64,000 nucleotides of DNA from Citrobacter freundii. GTDB lineage: Bacteria > Pseudomonadota > Gammaproteobacteria > Enterobacterales > Enterobacteriaceae. The DNA lies in contig NZ_CP099222.1 in assembly GCF_029717145.1 (NCBI RefSeq), positions 434,001-498,000 on the forward strand. Direction: 5' to 3'. Below are positions 1 through 16,421 of this stretch, in pieces; position 1 is the stretch's first letter; each line of letters starts with the position of its first letter. A program made the translations under genes and the position numbers. The notes below the pieces were generated by a model that was not told the origin of the DNA, did not search any database, and saw only the letters and a list, made by a program, of their open reading frames with translations.

Positions 1-421
1 AAATGCGTTCCTCCAGCGGGAAGCGGGTGGTCAACGCATCGTGATCGAGGGTTAATGGCTTTGCCACTTCGCCACTGATTTTCAGCGTCCACGGATCGGT
101 TTTTAAACTGCCCGCGTTGGCCGCCGGGTCTGCTTTATCGAGACCGAACTCATAGAAGTTGTTGTAGCCGGTGACTTTATCTTCCGGCGTTAACGGCAAT
201 GTATTTTGCCAGGCGGCAGGTTTCGTGAAATCAAGCGGTTTTCCGGCGGGTGCGGGCGGTCGGTCATTGCCTTTAAACCAACTTAGCAGATCGGCCTGGG
301 CGTTGGGAGAGAGGGAAAGGGCTGTCGCACTGATGCCCAGCGCTTTCAATACCTGGCGACGTTGCAGCATAAAAACAGATTCTGCCGTTACGTCGGTTTC
401 CGTCAGTTTTTTGGATTTCAT
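1..421 (-). CDS. msrP: Methionine sulfoxide reductase catalytic subunit MsrP (5' part only)
   Basis: This is the N-terminal part of the periplasmic molybdopterin enzyme that, with the haem membrane protein MsrQ, reduces oxidised methionines in periplasmic proteins. About 140 codons are present; the rest lies beyond the window edge. The protein begins [14 protein letters not shown] and carries a twin-arginine signal ([10 protein letters not shown]) followed by a hydrophobic stretch ending near NAQA, so Tat export is expected for this cofactor-loaded protein. An AGGATGATATG-type ribosome site precedes the start at 421. In E. coli K-12 msrP lies elsewhere; its position beside acuI matches Salmonella/Citrobacter gene order as I recall it. 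Family assignment is firm; the missing C-terminus cannot be judged. Confidence 0.9.
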   Translation of the reverse strand, partial: MKSKKLTETDVTAESVFMLQRRQVLKALGISATALSLSPNAQADLLSWFKGNDRPPAPAGKPLDFTKPAAWQNTLPLTPEDKVTGYNNFYEFGLDKADPAANAGSLKTDPWTLKISGEVAKPLTLDHDALTTRFPLEERI

Positions 422-498
422 ATCATCCTCCGTCATGCGTTTTGCTAAGCATGACGGAGGCAAAGGCTTATCGCGAATTTATCACGAAAAATTGCAGA

Positions 499-1473
499 TT
501 ATGCGATTTTCACCAGCATGCGGCCCTGCACCTGATTATTAATGATGGCGTCAGCAAGCTTCGGCGCGTCGGCGAGCGTAATTTCAGTTGCGGCCTGAGC
601 GTAGAAAGATTCCGGCAGGTCAGTGACCAGACGTTGCCAGGCCTGAGCACGACGCGCTGCTGGCGTCATAACGGAATCAACACCTTGTAGGCGCACATTG
701 CGCAAAATGAATGGCATCACCGTGGTGGGCAGTGCAAAACCACCTGCCAGACCACAGGCAGCAACGCAGCCACCATAGTTCATCTGCGCGAGGACTTTTG
801 CCAGTACTTTGTCGCCAACGGTATCAATGGCGCCAGCCCACAGCTGTTTTTCCAGCGGGCGAGTTTCAGCAAATTCATCACGACCGAGGATTCGGTTGGC
901 GCCCAGACTGCGCAGATAGTCGTGCGTGGTTTCGCGACCCGATACCGCTGCAACCTGATAGCCCAGCTTGTGCAGTAACGCAACGGCAGTGCTACCCACG
1001 CCGCCGCTGGCACCGGTGACAACAATCTCACCGTCTTGCGGGCGAATACCGGCATCTTCAAGCGCCATCACACACAGCATGGCGGTAAAACCGGCAGTGC
1101 CGATGATCATCGCGTTGCGGCTACTCAGTCCATTTGGTAGCGCAACCAGCCAGTCACCTTTTACACGAGCCCGTTCGGACAGTCCGCCCCAATGGTTTTC
1201 GCCCACGCCCCAACCGGTCAGCAACACCTCCTGACCAGCGTGAAAACGGGGATCTTCACTGTGGCGAACGGTACCGGCGAAATCGATACCAGGAATCATC
1301 GGAAAATTACGGATAATTTTTCCCTTGCCGGTGATGGCCAGGGCATCTTTATAGTTCAGGCTCGACCAGTGAACATCCACCGTCACATCGCCTTCCGGTA
1401 GCTGATTTTCGTCGAGGGGTTGAACGGATGCGAGGGTTTTACCGTCCTGCTGTTCTAAGATCAAAGCCTGCAT
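499..1473 (-). CDS. acuI: Acrylyl-CoA reductase AcuI (YhdH), MDR family
   Basis: Predicted NADPH-dependent acrylyl-CoA reductase of the medium-chain dehydrogenase/reductase (quinone oxidoreductase-like) superfamily, reducing toxic acrylyl-CoA to propionyl-CoA in the cytosol. The 324-residue protein has a GroES-like N-terminal domain to about residue 115, containing WSSLNYKDALA, and a Rossmann nucleotide-binding domain with TGASGGVG at 153-160. I see no structural-zinc cysteine cluster, as is normal for this zinc-independent branch. Length equals that of E. coli YhdH. It is transcribed away from csrD, with 225 bp between the two starts. The assignment rests on near full-length recognition of the family; the physiological substrate is inferred from characterised homologues. 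Confidence 0.93.
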   Translation of the reverse strand: MQALILEQQDGKTLASVQPLDENQLPEGDVTVDVHWSSLNYKDALAITGKGKIIRNFPMIPGIDFAGTVRHSEDPRFHAGQEVLLTGWGVGENHWGGLSERARVKGDWLVALPNGLSSRNAMIIGTAGFTAMLCVMALEDAGIRPQDGEIVVTGASGGVGSTAVALLHKLGYQVAAVSGRETTHDYLRSLGANRILGRDEFAETRPLEKQLWAGAIDTVGDKVLAKVLAQMNYGGCVAACGLAGGFALPTTVMPFILRNVRLQGVDSVMTPAARRAQAWQRLVTDLPESFYAQAATEITLADAPKLADAIINNQVQGRMLVKIA

Positions 1474-1698
1474 AACCTGTCCTCAATTCATATAGTGGAT
1501 TGGAAAATGAATGATGAAGACTATACTCGTTAATCAAAACATGATGCCGATTCTGCGCAATAAATTGCCAGATATATCTGATTTGGTAGTATGCCCACAC
1601 TATTTATGTAAATTGACGGATTTCGCGTTCATTTTTGCATTTTCGTGTCGCTTTTCCATTTTCATGCCTAATTCATAACTGTCGGAGTTAACACAAGG

Positions 1699-3639
1699 AT
1701 GCGATTAACGACGAAATTTTCAGCTTTTGTGACTTTGCTCACAGGGTTAACGATCTTCGTGACGCTGATCGGCTGCTCGCTGAGTTTCTACAATGCGATC
1801 CAATATAAGTTCACTAGTCGTGTCCAGGCCGTCGCGACGGCGATCGACACGCACCTGGTCTCTAAAGATTTTGTCACCTTAACGCCGCAAATAGACGAGC
1901 TGATGGTGTCGGTTGATATCGTTCGCGTTGAGCTGCTGCAGGGGGAAAGCAAGGTTTATAGCCATTCCCGCACCAGCAGTTATCGCCCGGCGGGAACAAA
2001 CAATCTGTACCGTGAGATCACCGTCCCTTTGCTCAAGCATCCGGGGATGTCGCTGCGCCTGGTGTATCAGGATCCGATGGGCAATTATTTCCATTCGCTG
2101 ATGACCACCGCACCGCTCACGCTGTCGATTGGTTTTATTATCCTGATGTTATTTTTGTCGGTGCGCTGGCTACAGCGCCAGCTTTCCGGGCAGGAACTGT
2201 TGGAGATTCGTTCCACGCGGATCCTTAACGGTGAACGTGGGCCGAACGTGCGGGGAACCGTGTATGAATGGCCAGCGCGCACCAGCAGTGCGCTCGATAT
2301 GCTGCTCACCGAAATTCAAAGCGCTCGCGAGCAGCGCAGCAGGCTGGATACGCTTATCCGATCGTATGTGGCGCAGGATACAAAAACCGGGCTCAGCAAT
2401 CGTCTGTTTTTTGACAATCAACTGGCGACGCTGCTGGAAGATCAGGAGAAAGTGGGCGCCCACGGCGTGGTAATGATGGTGCGTTTGCCGGACTTTACGC
2501 TTTTGCGCGACAGCTGGGGGGGGGATCTTGCGGAAGAACAAATCTCGGCGCTGGTCAATTTATTATCGACCTTTATTGCGCGTTATCCTGGGGCGCTGTT
2601 GGCGCGTTACCACCGTAGCGATTTTGCCATCCTGCTGCCGCACCGCACCTTGAAAGAGGCGGAAAGCATCGCTGGGCAGTTGTTAAAAGCGGTCGATGCC
2701 CTTCCGACTAATAAAAAAATTGATCGTGCCGATATGATTCATATTGGCATTTGCGTCTGTCGCAGCGGCCAGTCCGCTGAACAGGTGATGGAGCACGCTG
2801 AAGCGGCAACCCGGAACTCGGTATTACAGGGTGGGAACAGTTGGTCAGTTTATGATGACTCGCTGCCGGAAAAAGGTCGGGGTAATGTACGCTGGCGCAC
2901 GCTCATTGAGCAGATGCTCAGTCGGGGCGGTCCAAGGCTCTATCAGAAACCCGCGGTCACCCATGAAGGACGAGTACACCATCGGGAATTAATGTGCCGC
3001 ATTTTTGATGGCAGTGAAGAGGTTATCTCGGCGGAATATATGCCGATGGTGCTGCAATTTGGCCTGGCGGAAGAATATGACCGTTTGCAGATTAGCCGTC
3101 TGATCTTGTTATTGGGATATTGGCCGCAGGAAAGTCTGGCGATCCAGACGACGGTTGAGTCACTTATTCGACCGCGTTTTCAGCGTTGGCTGCGTGATAC
3201 CTTGATGCAGTGCGAAAAATCGCTGCGAAAACGCATAATTATTGAACTTGCTGAGGCAGATGTTTGTCAACACATCAGCCGGTTACAGCCCGTTATTCGT
3301 TTGATGGATGCGCTGGGTGTCCGCATTGCCGTGACGCAGGCGGGGTTGACGCTGGTGAGTACCAGTTGGATTAAAGAACTCAATGTCGAGCTCTTGAAGC
3401 TTCATCCCAGTCTGGTGAGAAACATTGATAAACGTACGGAGAACCAGCTGTTGGTTCAGAGCCTGGTGGAGGCCTGCTCAGGCACGCCAACGCAGGTGTA
3501 TGCCACTGGCGTTCGTTCGCGTAGTGAGTGGCGTACGCTGACAGAACGTGGAGTCGCGGGTGGGCAAGGGGATTTTTTTGCCGCATCACAGCCACTTGAC
3601 ACAAACGTGAAAAAATATTCGCAAAGATACTCGGTTTAA
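1699..3639 (+). CDS. csrD: RNase E specificity factor CsrD (degenerate GGDEF/EAL)
   Basis: CsrD is an inner-membrane protein that directs RNase E decay of the sRNAs CsrB and CsrC and so modulates CsrA activity. The 646-residue protein has a membrane segment near 10-32, a periplasmic loop, a second membrane segment near 134-155, then a GGDEF-like and an EAL-like domain. Both signature motifs are degenerate: HRSDF at 305-309 replaces GGDEF and ELM at 430-432 replaces EAL, as in E. coli CsrD, which neither makes nor degrades c-di-GMP. The first ATG after a short AAGGA site was taken as start. It stands alone between acuI and mreB. In E. coli its role includes responding to glucose-specific EIIA. 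Confidence 0.95.
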   Translation: MRLTTKFSAFVTLLTGLTIFVTLIGCSLSFYNAIQYKFTSRVQAVATAIDTHLVSKDFVTLTPQIDELMVSVDIVRVELLQGESKVYSHSRTSSYRPAGTNNLYREITVPLLKHPGMSLRLVYQDPMGNYFHSLMTTAPLTLSIGFIILMLFLSVRWLQRQLSGQELLEIRSTRILNGERGPNVRGTVYEWPARTSSALDMLLTEIQSAREQRSRLDTLIRSYVAQDTKTGLSNRLFFDNQLATLLEDQEKVGAHGVVMMVRLPDFTLLRDSWGGDLAEEQISALVNLLSTFIARYPGALLARYHRSDFAILLPHRTLKEAESIAGQLLKAVDALPTNKKIDRADMIHIGICVCRSGQSAEQVMEHAEAATRNSVLQGGNSWSVYDDSLPEKGRGNVRWRTLIEQMLSRGGPRLYQKPAVTHEGRVHHRELMCRIFDGSEEVISAEYMPMVLQFGLAEEYDRLQISRLILLLGYWPQESLAIQTTVESLIRPRFQRWLRDTLMQCEKSLRKRIIIELAEADVCQHISRLQPVIRLMDALGVRIAVTQAGLTLVSTSWIKELNVELLKLHPSLVRNIDKRTENQLLVQSLVEACSGTPTQVYATGVRSRSEWRTLTERGVAGGQGDFFAASQPLDTNVKKYSQRYSV

Positions 3640-3819
3640 CCTGCCGTTTAATTTGTTTTCACGTAGAATAACGCGCGTTGTGCCTTCTGGGGGTGTGCTT
3701 GTCTGCTCGCCAGAATGTAACAGCAAACATGCAGGTGAATGACCTTTGACAGGTTGCAAACAAAAGCGAGGAGTGCTGCTGATTTTTTCAGCCCTGATGG
3801 ACTCAGGCCGGTTTTGTAA

Positions 3820-4989
<1,170 letters not shown>

Positions 4990-5053
4990 TCGGATACCGG
5001 CAGGGTTAACATCCGATTGCCCTGCCGAATCTGATACGAGAATACGCAAACTT

Positions 5054-6076
5054 ATGAAGCCAATTTTTAGCCGTGGCCCGTCGCTACAGATTCGCCTTAT
5101 TCTGGCGGTGCTGGTGGCGCTCGGCGTTATTATTGCCGACAGCCGCCTGGGTATGTTTAGTCAAATCCGAACATACATGGATACCGCCGTCAGTCCTTTC
5201 TACTTTATTTCTAATGGTCCCCGTGAATTACTCGATGGCGTGTCGCAAACGCTGGCCTCGCGTGACCAACTTGAACTTGAAAACCGGGCGCTGCGTCAGG
5301 AACTGCTGCTGAAAAACAGTGAACTGCTGATGCTGGGGCAATATAAACAGGAGAACGCGCGCTTGCGCGAGCTGCTGGGATCGCCGCTGCGCCAGGATGA
5401 ACAAAAGATGGTGACTCAGGTCATCTCAACGGTTAATGACCCTTACAGCGATCAGGTAGTTATCGACAAGGGTAGCGTGAACGGTGTCTATGAAGGGCAG
5501 CCGGTCATCAGCGACAAAGGCGTTGTGGGCCAGGTTGTTGCCGTGGCGAAACTGACCAGTCGCGTGCTGCTGATTTGTGATGCCACCCATGCGCTGCCAA
5601 TCCAGGTATTGCGTAACGATATCCGCGTGATTGCTGCCGGTAACGGTTGTACGGACGATCTGCAACTCGAGCATCTGCCGGCTAATACCGACATTCGCGT
5701 TGGCGACGTGCTGGTAACCTCCGGTCTGGGCGGCCGCTTCCCTGAAGGCTATCCGGTTGCCGTGGTCTCTTCCGTTAAACTGGACACTCAGCGTGCTTAC
5801 ACCGTGATTCAGGCGCGTCCGACGGCAGGGTTACAGCGTCTGCGTTATCTGCTGCTGTTGTGGGGGGCGGATCGTAATGGTGCCAATCCGATGACGCCGG
5901 AAGAAGTGCATCGCGTAGCCAATGAGCGTCTGATGCAAATGATGCCGCAGGTCCTGCCTGCACCGGACGCGATGGGCCCGCCTGCGCCCGTTCCTGCACC
6001 AGCGACTGGCGTGACGCCAACGCCTGCAACGACAACGCCGCCAGCACCTTCTCCGCGTAAGCCGGGAGGGCAGTAA
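5054..6076 (+). CDS. mreC: Rod-shape determining protein MreC
   Basis: MreC is a bitopic inner-membrane protein that links MreB filaments to the periplasmic PBP2/RodA synthase. The 340-residue protein has a short cytoplasmic tail, one membrane segment near 11-29, a coiled-coil region around 68-115 (LELENRALRQELLLKNSELL), and a beta-rich periplasmic core. The C-terminal 40 residues are rich in proline, alanine and threonine (for example PPAPVPAPATGVTPTPA), a low-complexity tail whose length varies among enterobacteria; E. coli MreC is somewhat longer. It lies between mreB and mreD, and its TAA stop directly abuts the GTG start of mreD, which suggests coupled translation. Confidence 0.97.
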   Translation: MKPIFSRGPSLQIRLILAVLVALGVIIADSRLGMFSQIRTYMDTAVSPFYFISNGPRELLDGVSQTLASRDQLELENRALRQELLLKNSELLMLGQYKQENARLRELLGSPLRQDEQKMVTQVISTVNDPYSDQVVIDKGSVNGVYEGQPVISDKGVVGQVVAVAKLTSRVLLICDATHALPIQVLRNDIRVIAAGNGCTDDLQLEHLPANTDIRVGDVLVTSGLGGRFPEGYPVAVVSSVKLDTQRAYTVIQARPTAGLQRLRYLLLLWGADRNGANPMTPEEVHRVANERLMQMMPQVLPAPDAMGPPAPVPAPATGVTPTPATTTPPAPSPRKPGGQ

Positions 6077-6565
<489 letters not shown>

Positions 6566-6572
6566 GGTTGAT

Positions 6573-7166
6573 ATGAATACTCTGTATCTGGCTTCAGGTT
6601 CCCCACGCCGTCAGGAATTATTGACCCAACTTGGCGTCACCTTTGAACGGCTGGTTCCAGGGATTGAGGAACAGCGTCATCCGCAAGAGAGCGCGCAGCA
6701 GTATGTTGTTCGCCTGGCGCGTGAGAAGGCTCAGGCTGGTGTTGCGCTGGCTGCGCGAGATTTACCGGTGCTGGGGGCTGATACCATTGTCATCCTGAAT
6801 GGCGAAGTGCTGGAAAAACCGCACGACGCCGCGCATGCGGCCGCAATGCTGCATAAGCTGTCAGGCAAAACACATCAGGTGATGACGGCGGTGGCATTAG
6901 CCGATCGTCAGCACAGTCTGGACTGCCTGGTGGTTACGGACGTCACGTTCAGAGCACTAACAGATGAGGACATCGCGGGCTATGTTGCCAGCGGTGAACC
7001 GATGGATAAAGCAGGTGCATACGGTATTCAAGGGTTGGGTGGTTGTTTTGTCAGGAAGATAAATGGCAGCTATCACGCCGTGGTCGGCTTACCGCTGGTA
7101 GAAACGTATGAGTTGCTGAGCAATTTTAACGCACTGCGTGAAAAAAGGGATAAACATGACGGCTGA
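6573..7166 (+). CDS. yhdE: Maf-family dTTP/UTP pyrophosphatase YhdE
   Basis: YhdE is a Maf-family nucleotide pyrophosphatase that hydrolyses dTTP and UTP, and probably modified pyrimidine nucleotides, to the monophosphates. The 197-residue protein starts [17 protein letters not shown], with the Maf signature SGSPRR at 8-13 and the catalytic aspartate in GADTIV (D70). I used the ATG at 6573; a TTG 21 bp upstream is in frame but lies inside mreD and would extend the protein beyond the usual size. The gene follows mreD by 7 bp and overlaps the start of rng by 11 bp, consistent with one operon and translational coupling. Confidence 0.96.
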   Translation: MNTLYLASGSPRRQELLTQLGVTFERLVPGIEEQRHPQESAQQYVVRLAREKAQAGVALAARDLPVLGADTIVILNGEVLEKPHDAAHAAAMLHKLSGKTHQVMTAVALADRQHSLDCLVVTDVTFRALTDEDIAGYVASGEPMDKAGAYGIQGLGGCFVRKINGSYHAVVGLPLVETYELLSNFNALREKRDKHDG

Positions 7167-8625
7167 ATTGTTGGTAAACGTAACGCCCTCGGAAACACGC
7201 GTGGCGTACATTGATGGCGGTATTCTGCAGGAAATTCATATTGAACGTGAGGCGCGACGCGGAATCGTAGGCAATATCTACAAAGGTCGTGTAAGTCGTG
7301 TACTTCCGGGTATGCAGGCGGCTTTTGTAGATATTGGGCTGGATAAAGCCGCTTTTCTTCACGCTTCAGACATCATGCCGCACACCGAATGCGTGGCGGG
7401 TGAAGAACAGAAGCAGTTCACCGTGCGCGACATTTCCGAACTGGTTCGTCAGGGCCAGGACCTGATGGTACAGGTGGTCAAAGATCCGCTGGGCACCAAG
7501 GGCGCTCGCCTGACGACAGACATCACGCTGCCTTCCCGTTACCTGGTCTTTATGCCTGGTGCTTCGCACGTTGGGGTTTCCCAGCGTATCGAAAGCGAAA
7601 CCGAGCGTGAACGCCTGAAAAAAGTGGTGGCGGATTACTGCGATGAGCAGGGTGGATTTATTATTCGCACGGCTGCAGAAGGCGTGTGCGAGGACGATCT
7701 GGCCTCAGATGCGGCGTATCTCAAGCGTGTCTGGACCAAAGTCATGGAGCGCAAAAAGCGCCCGCAAACCCGTTACCAGATGTACGGCGAGCTGGCGCTG
7801 GCGCAGCGCGTGTTGCGTGATTTTGCTGATGCTCAGCTCGACAGGATCCGCGTGGACTCCCGTCTGACCTACGAAGCGTTACTGGAGTTTACAGCAGAAT
7901 ACATCCCTGAGATGACCAGCAAGCTGGAACATTACAGTGGACGACAGCCCATTTTCGATCTCTTTGATGTGGAAAATGAAATTCAGCGTGCGCTGGAACG
8001 CAAGGTTGAGCTGAAATCCGGTGGCTATTTGATTATCGATCAAACCGAAGCCATGACCACCGTGGATATCAATACCGGTGCGTTCGTTGGGCATCGTAAT
8101 CTCGATGACACCATCTTTAATACCAATATTGAAGCTACGCAGGCGATTGCGCGTCAGCTGCGTCTGCGTAACCTGGGCGGCATTATCATTATCGATTTTA
8201 TCGACATGAGTAATGAAGATCACCGCCGCCGGGTGCTGCACTCTCTGGAGCAGGCGCTGAGTAAAGATCGCGTTAAAACCAGCATTAACGGCTTTTCACA
8301 GCTGGGGCTGGTGGAGATGACGCGTAAGCGCACGCGTGAAAGCGTCGAGCATGTGCTATGCAACGAGTGCCCGACCTGCCACGGACGCGGTACGGTCAAA
8401 ACGGTCGAAACCGTATGCTATGAAATTATGCGGGAGATCGTGCGTGTCCATCATGCTTACGACTCCGATCGTTTCCTGGTCTATGCTTCTCCGGCCGTGG
8501 CGGAAGCCCTGAAAGGTGAAGAGTCACACGCGCTGGCGGAAGTGGAAATTTTTGTCGGTAAGCAGGTTAAAGTACAAATCGAACCGCTCTATAACCAGGA
8601 GCAGTTCGACGTCGTTATGATGTAG
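7156..8625 (+). CDS. rng: Ribonuclease G
   Basis: RNase G is a single-strand endoribonuclease, paralogous to the N-terminal half of RNase E, that matures the 16S rRNA 5' end and cuts some mRNAs. The 489-residue protein has an S1-type domain near 38-120, then the 5'-sensor and DNase I-like catalytic regions with the metal-binding aspartates D304 (TTVDINTG) and D347 (IIIDFIDM), and the zinc-link cysteines C405 and C408 in CPTCHGRG. The RNase E-type C-terminal scaffold is absent, as expected. The start ATG at 7156 overlaps the yhdE stop by 11 bp. A REP palindrome follows the stop. Confidence 0.97.
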   Translation: MTAELLVNVTPSETRVAYIDGGILQEIHIEREARRGIVGNIYKGRVSRVLPGMQAAFVDIGLDKAAFLHASDIMPHTECVAGEEQKQFTVRDISELVRQGQDLMVQVVKDPLGTKGARLTTDITLPSRYLVFMPGASHVGVSQRIESETERERLKKVVADYCDEQGGFIIRTAAEGVCEDDLASDAAYLKRVWTKVMERKKRPQTRYQMYGELALAQRVLRDFADAQLDRIRVDSRLTYEALLEFTAEYIPEMTSKLEHYSGRQPIFDLFDVENEIQRALERKVELKSGGYLIIDQTEAMTTVDINTGAFVGHRNLDDTIFNTNIEATQAIARQLRLRNLGGIIIIDFIDMSNEDHRRRVLHSLEQALSKDRVKTSINGFSQLGLVEMTRKRTRESVEHVLCNECPTCHGRGTVKTVETVCYEIMREIVRVHHAYDSDRFLVYASPAVAEALKGEESHALAEVEIFVGKQVKVQIEPLYNQEQFDVVMM

Positions 8626-8648
8626 TTAACCACCTGATGGCGATACCT

Positions 8649-8685
8649 TGTAGGCCGGATAAGGCGTTCACGCCGCCATCCGGCA
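8649..8685. repeat. REP palindrome between rng and yhdP
   Basis: A single REP unit: GTAGGCCGGATAAGGCG on one arm and CGCCGCCATCCGGCA on the other. It lies in the 105-bp gap between rng and yhdP. REP units of this type in Enterobacteriaceae stabilise upstream mRNA and bind gyrase, IHF or Pol I depending on subtype. Confidence 0.85.
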
Positions 8686-8730
8686 AAACGATTTTGTGAG
8701 TCACATTTTTTGGCAGACAAGGAGAGATGC

Positions 8731-14065
<5,335 letters not shown>

Positions 14066-14072
14066 CTGTACA

Positions 14073-14155
14073 TGCCGGATGGCAACGCTTCGCGTTTTAT
14101 CCGGCCTACATATCTGCACCGACCGTAGGCCCGGTAAGCGAAGCGCCACCGGGCA
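14073..14155. repeat. REP pair (BIME) between tldD and aaeR
   Basis: Two REP-type palindromes in the gap between the convergent genes tldD and aaeR. The first runs TGCCGGATGGCAACGC to ATCCGGCCTACA. The second runs GTAGGCCCGGTAAGCG to CGCCACCGGGCA. This is a usual location for BIMEs, between convergent genes. Confidence 0.85.
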
Positions 14156-14158
14156 TTT

Positions 14159-15088
14159 TTATTTATCTTTACCCCTGCCGTACATCCCCTGAAACAACTG
14201 CGCCACATCGACAAAATAATCTGTGAGAGAGTTAATCACGACCTGCACCTTGAGCGGCAGCTTGTCTTTTTCGGTATACAGCGCGTAAACCGGACGCGGA
14301 TCTGACTGGTAGCGGGGCAGCAGGATCTCCAATTCACCACGATTGATCTCATTGATCACCCACATCAGTGGGACATAGGCAATCCCCGCGCCTGCGGCCA
14401 GCCAACGCACCAGCGTCATGGGATCGTTGGTTACGAAGCGTCCCTGCGGGATCAGTCGGGTTGAAATCCCTTCCGGGGCAATAAGCTCAAATTCATTATC
14501 TGGACGCACGCTGTATTCCAGCCATGAATGGTTGCTGAGATCGGCGGGTTTTTCCGGGATGCCAAACTGGGCGAGATAGCTTTTAGCGGCACAGACCACC
14601 ATTGGCATCGTCCCCAGACGACGTGAAAAAAGACTGGAGTCCTGGAGAGCGCCCACACGGATAACCACGTCCAGACCGTCAGCAATTAAGTCCGGGGCCG
14701 GGATGCCGGTGACCAGATTGACCGCCAGTCCAGGGTACTCTTTCAGCATTTTCGCGGTCAGTCCGGCGAGGACATTTTGTGCCATGGTTGAAGAACAGCC
14801 GATCCGCAGTGTACCGATCGGCGTGTTGTTAAACGCATAGAGCTGCTCATGAACGTCCTGCACTTCGTGCAGCATGCGACGGCAGCCCTGATAATAAATT
14901 TTTCCGGCCTCGGTCAACCCAATGCTGCGTGTACTGCGGTTTAGCAGCTTAACCTGCAGTTCATCTTCCAGTTTTGATACCGTCTGGCTTATTGATGAAA
15001 CGCTCATTTGCAGTTGTCTGGCAGCGGCGGTGAAGGAGCCAAACTCGACGACTTTGGCGAACACCGACATACGTTTTAATCGTTCCAT
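14159..15088 (-). CDS. aaeR: LysR-type regulator AaeR
   Basis: AaeR is the LysR-family activator that induces aaeXAB in response to aromatic carboxylates such as p-hydroxybenzoate. The 309-residue protein has an N-terminal winged helix-turn-helix (about residues 1-60; FTAAARQLQMSVSSISQTVS) and the periplasmic-binding-like effector domain. It is divergent from aaeX with a 184-bp AT-rich intergenic region that should contain its operators, the usual LysR layout. Several T-N11-A style sequences are possible there, and I could not choose among them by eye. Length and position match the E. coli gene. Confidence 0.94.
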   Translation of the reverse strand: MERLKRMSVFAKVVEFGSFTAAARQLQMSVSSISQTVSKLEDELQVKLLNRSTRSIGLTEAGKIYYQGCRRMLHEVQDVHEQLYAFNNTPIGTLRIGCSSTMAQNVLAGLTAKMLKEYPGLAVNLVTGIPAPDLIADGLDVVIRVGALQDSSLFSRRLGTMPMVVCAAKSYLAQFGIPEKPADLSNHSWLEYSVRPDNEFELIAPEGISTRLIPQGRFVTNDPMTLVRWLAAGAGIAYVPLMWVINEINRGELEILLPRYQSDPRPVYALYTEKDKLPLKVQVVINSLTDYFVDVAQLFQGMYGRGKDK

Positions 15089-15272
15089 TGTTCACTCTGG
15101 CTTAAAAGTGATTTAGATCACATAATATAGATAACAGCATAACAGTTACGTTAATATATTATTATTCAAATAACAGCTATGTCGCTCTCGCCTGGCTCAT
15201 CCTTGCCCTTCTCTGCGGTGACATACGCTCAATAAACGATCGCCTGCACTCTCTTAAGCAACCAAGGTCAAC

Positions 15273-15476
15273 ATGAGTCTGTTTCCCGTTATCGTGGTGT
15301 TTGGTCTTTCCTTCCCACCGATTTTTTTCGAGTTACTTTTGTCACTGGCGATTTTCTGGCTGGTGCGCCGGGTGCTGGTTCCAACTGGCATCTATGATTT
15401 TGTCTGGCATCCGGCCCTGTTTAACACCGCGCTGTATTGCTGTCTGTTCTATCTAATAACGCGCCTGTTCGTTTGA
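15273..15476 (+). CDS. aaeX: Small membrane protein AaeX (DUF1656)
   Basis: AaeX is a 67-residue hydrophobic protein of the DUF1656 family that accompanies the aromatic carboxylic acid efflux pump. Two membrane segments are visible ([20 protein letters not shown] and [20 protein letters not shown]). Its precise function is not established in any homologue that I know of. It is the first gene of aaeXAB, with 7 bp before aaeA, and is induced together with the pump by AaeR in E. coli. Confidence 0.9.
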   Translation: MSLFPVIVVFGLSFPPIFFELLLSLAIFWLVRRVLVPTGIYDFVWHPALFNTALYCCLFYLITRLFV

Positions 15477-15483
15477 GGTTGAA

Positions 15484-16416
15484 GTGAAAACACTAACAAG
15501 AAAACTCTCCCGTACGGCCATGACTCTCGTACTGGTCATTCTGGCTTTTATCGCTATTTTCCGCGCATGGGTCTATTACACCGAGTCGCCGTGGACGCGT
15601 GATGCGCGTTTTAGTGCTGAGGTTGTTGCTATCGCCCCGGACGTCGCGGGCCTGATTACTCACGTTAACGTGCATGATAACCAGCTGGTGAAAAAGGATC
15701 AGGTCCTGTTCACCATCGACCAACCGCGCTATAAAAAAGCCCTCGAACAAGCCGAAGCGGACGTCGCCTATTATCAGGTCCTGGCGCAGGAAAAACGCCA
15801 GGAAGCGGGGCGTCGTAACCGTCTTGGCGTTCAGGCCATGTCCCGCGAAGAGATTGACCAGTCGAATAACGTGCTGCAAACCGTATTACATCAGCTGGCG
15901 AAGGCGCAGGCGACCCGCGATCTGGCAAAACTCGATCTTGAACGTACGGTTATCCGTGCGCCAGCCGACGGCTGGGTGACGAACCTTAACGTCTATTCCG
16001 GTGAGTTTATTACCCGTGGTTCGACGGCGGTGGCGCTGGTCAAACAGCACTCTTTCTACGTGCTAGCTTATATGGAAGAGACCAAGCTGGAAGGTGTGCG
16101 TCCGGGGTATCGCGCTGAAATTACGCCGCTTGGCAGCAACAAGGTTTTGAAAGGTACCGTTGATAGCGTGGCGGCGGGCGTGACGAATGCCAGCAGTACG
16201 CAGGATGCGAAAGGTATGGCGACCATTGACTCCAACCTTGAATGGGTGCGACTGGCTCAGCGTGTGCCAGTACGCGTCCGTCTTGATGACCAGCAGGGAA
16301 CGCTGTGGCCAGCCGGGACGACGGCGACAGTGGTCATTACCGGGAAGCAGGATCGCGATGCCAGCCAGGAGTCCTTCTTCCGTAAAATGGCGCACCGTCT
16401 GCGCGAGTTTGGTTAA
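15484..16416 (+). CDS. aaeA: Aromatic carboxylic acid efflux membrane-fusion protein AaeA
   Basis: AaeA is the periplasmic adaptor (HlyD/MFP family) of the AaeAB pump, which exports p-hydroxybenzoate and related aromatic acids as a metabolic relief valve. The 310-residue protein has an N-terminal membrane anchor near 13-33 ([17 protein letters not shown]), a barrel-sandwich lipoyl-like domain split by an alpha-hairpin (about 50-160), and beta-barrel regions ([18 protein letters not shown]). It lies between aaeX and aaeB; the stop is 5 bp before the aaeB ATG. Sequence and length match the E. coli protein. Confidence 0.96.
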   Translation: MKTLTRKLSRTAMTLVLVILAFIAIFRAWVYYTESPWTRDARFSAEVVAIAPDVAGLITHVNVHDNQLVKKDQVLFTIDQPRYKKALEQAEADVAYYQVLAQEKRQEAGRRNRLGVQAMSREEIDQSNNVLQTVLHQLAKAQATRDLAKLDLERTVIRAPADGWVTNLNVYSGEFITRGSTAVALVKQHSFYVLAYMEETKLEGVRPGYRAEITPLGSNKVLKGTVDSVAAGVTNASSTQDAKGMATIDSNLEWVRLAQRVPVRVRLDDQQGTLWPAGTTATVVITGKQDRDASQESFFRKMAHRLREFG

Positions 16417-16421
16417 TTGCG

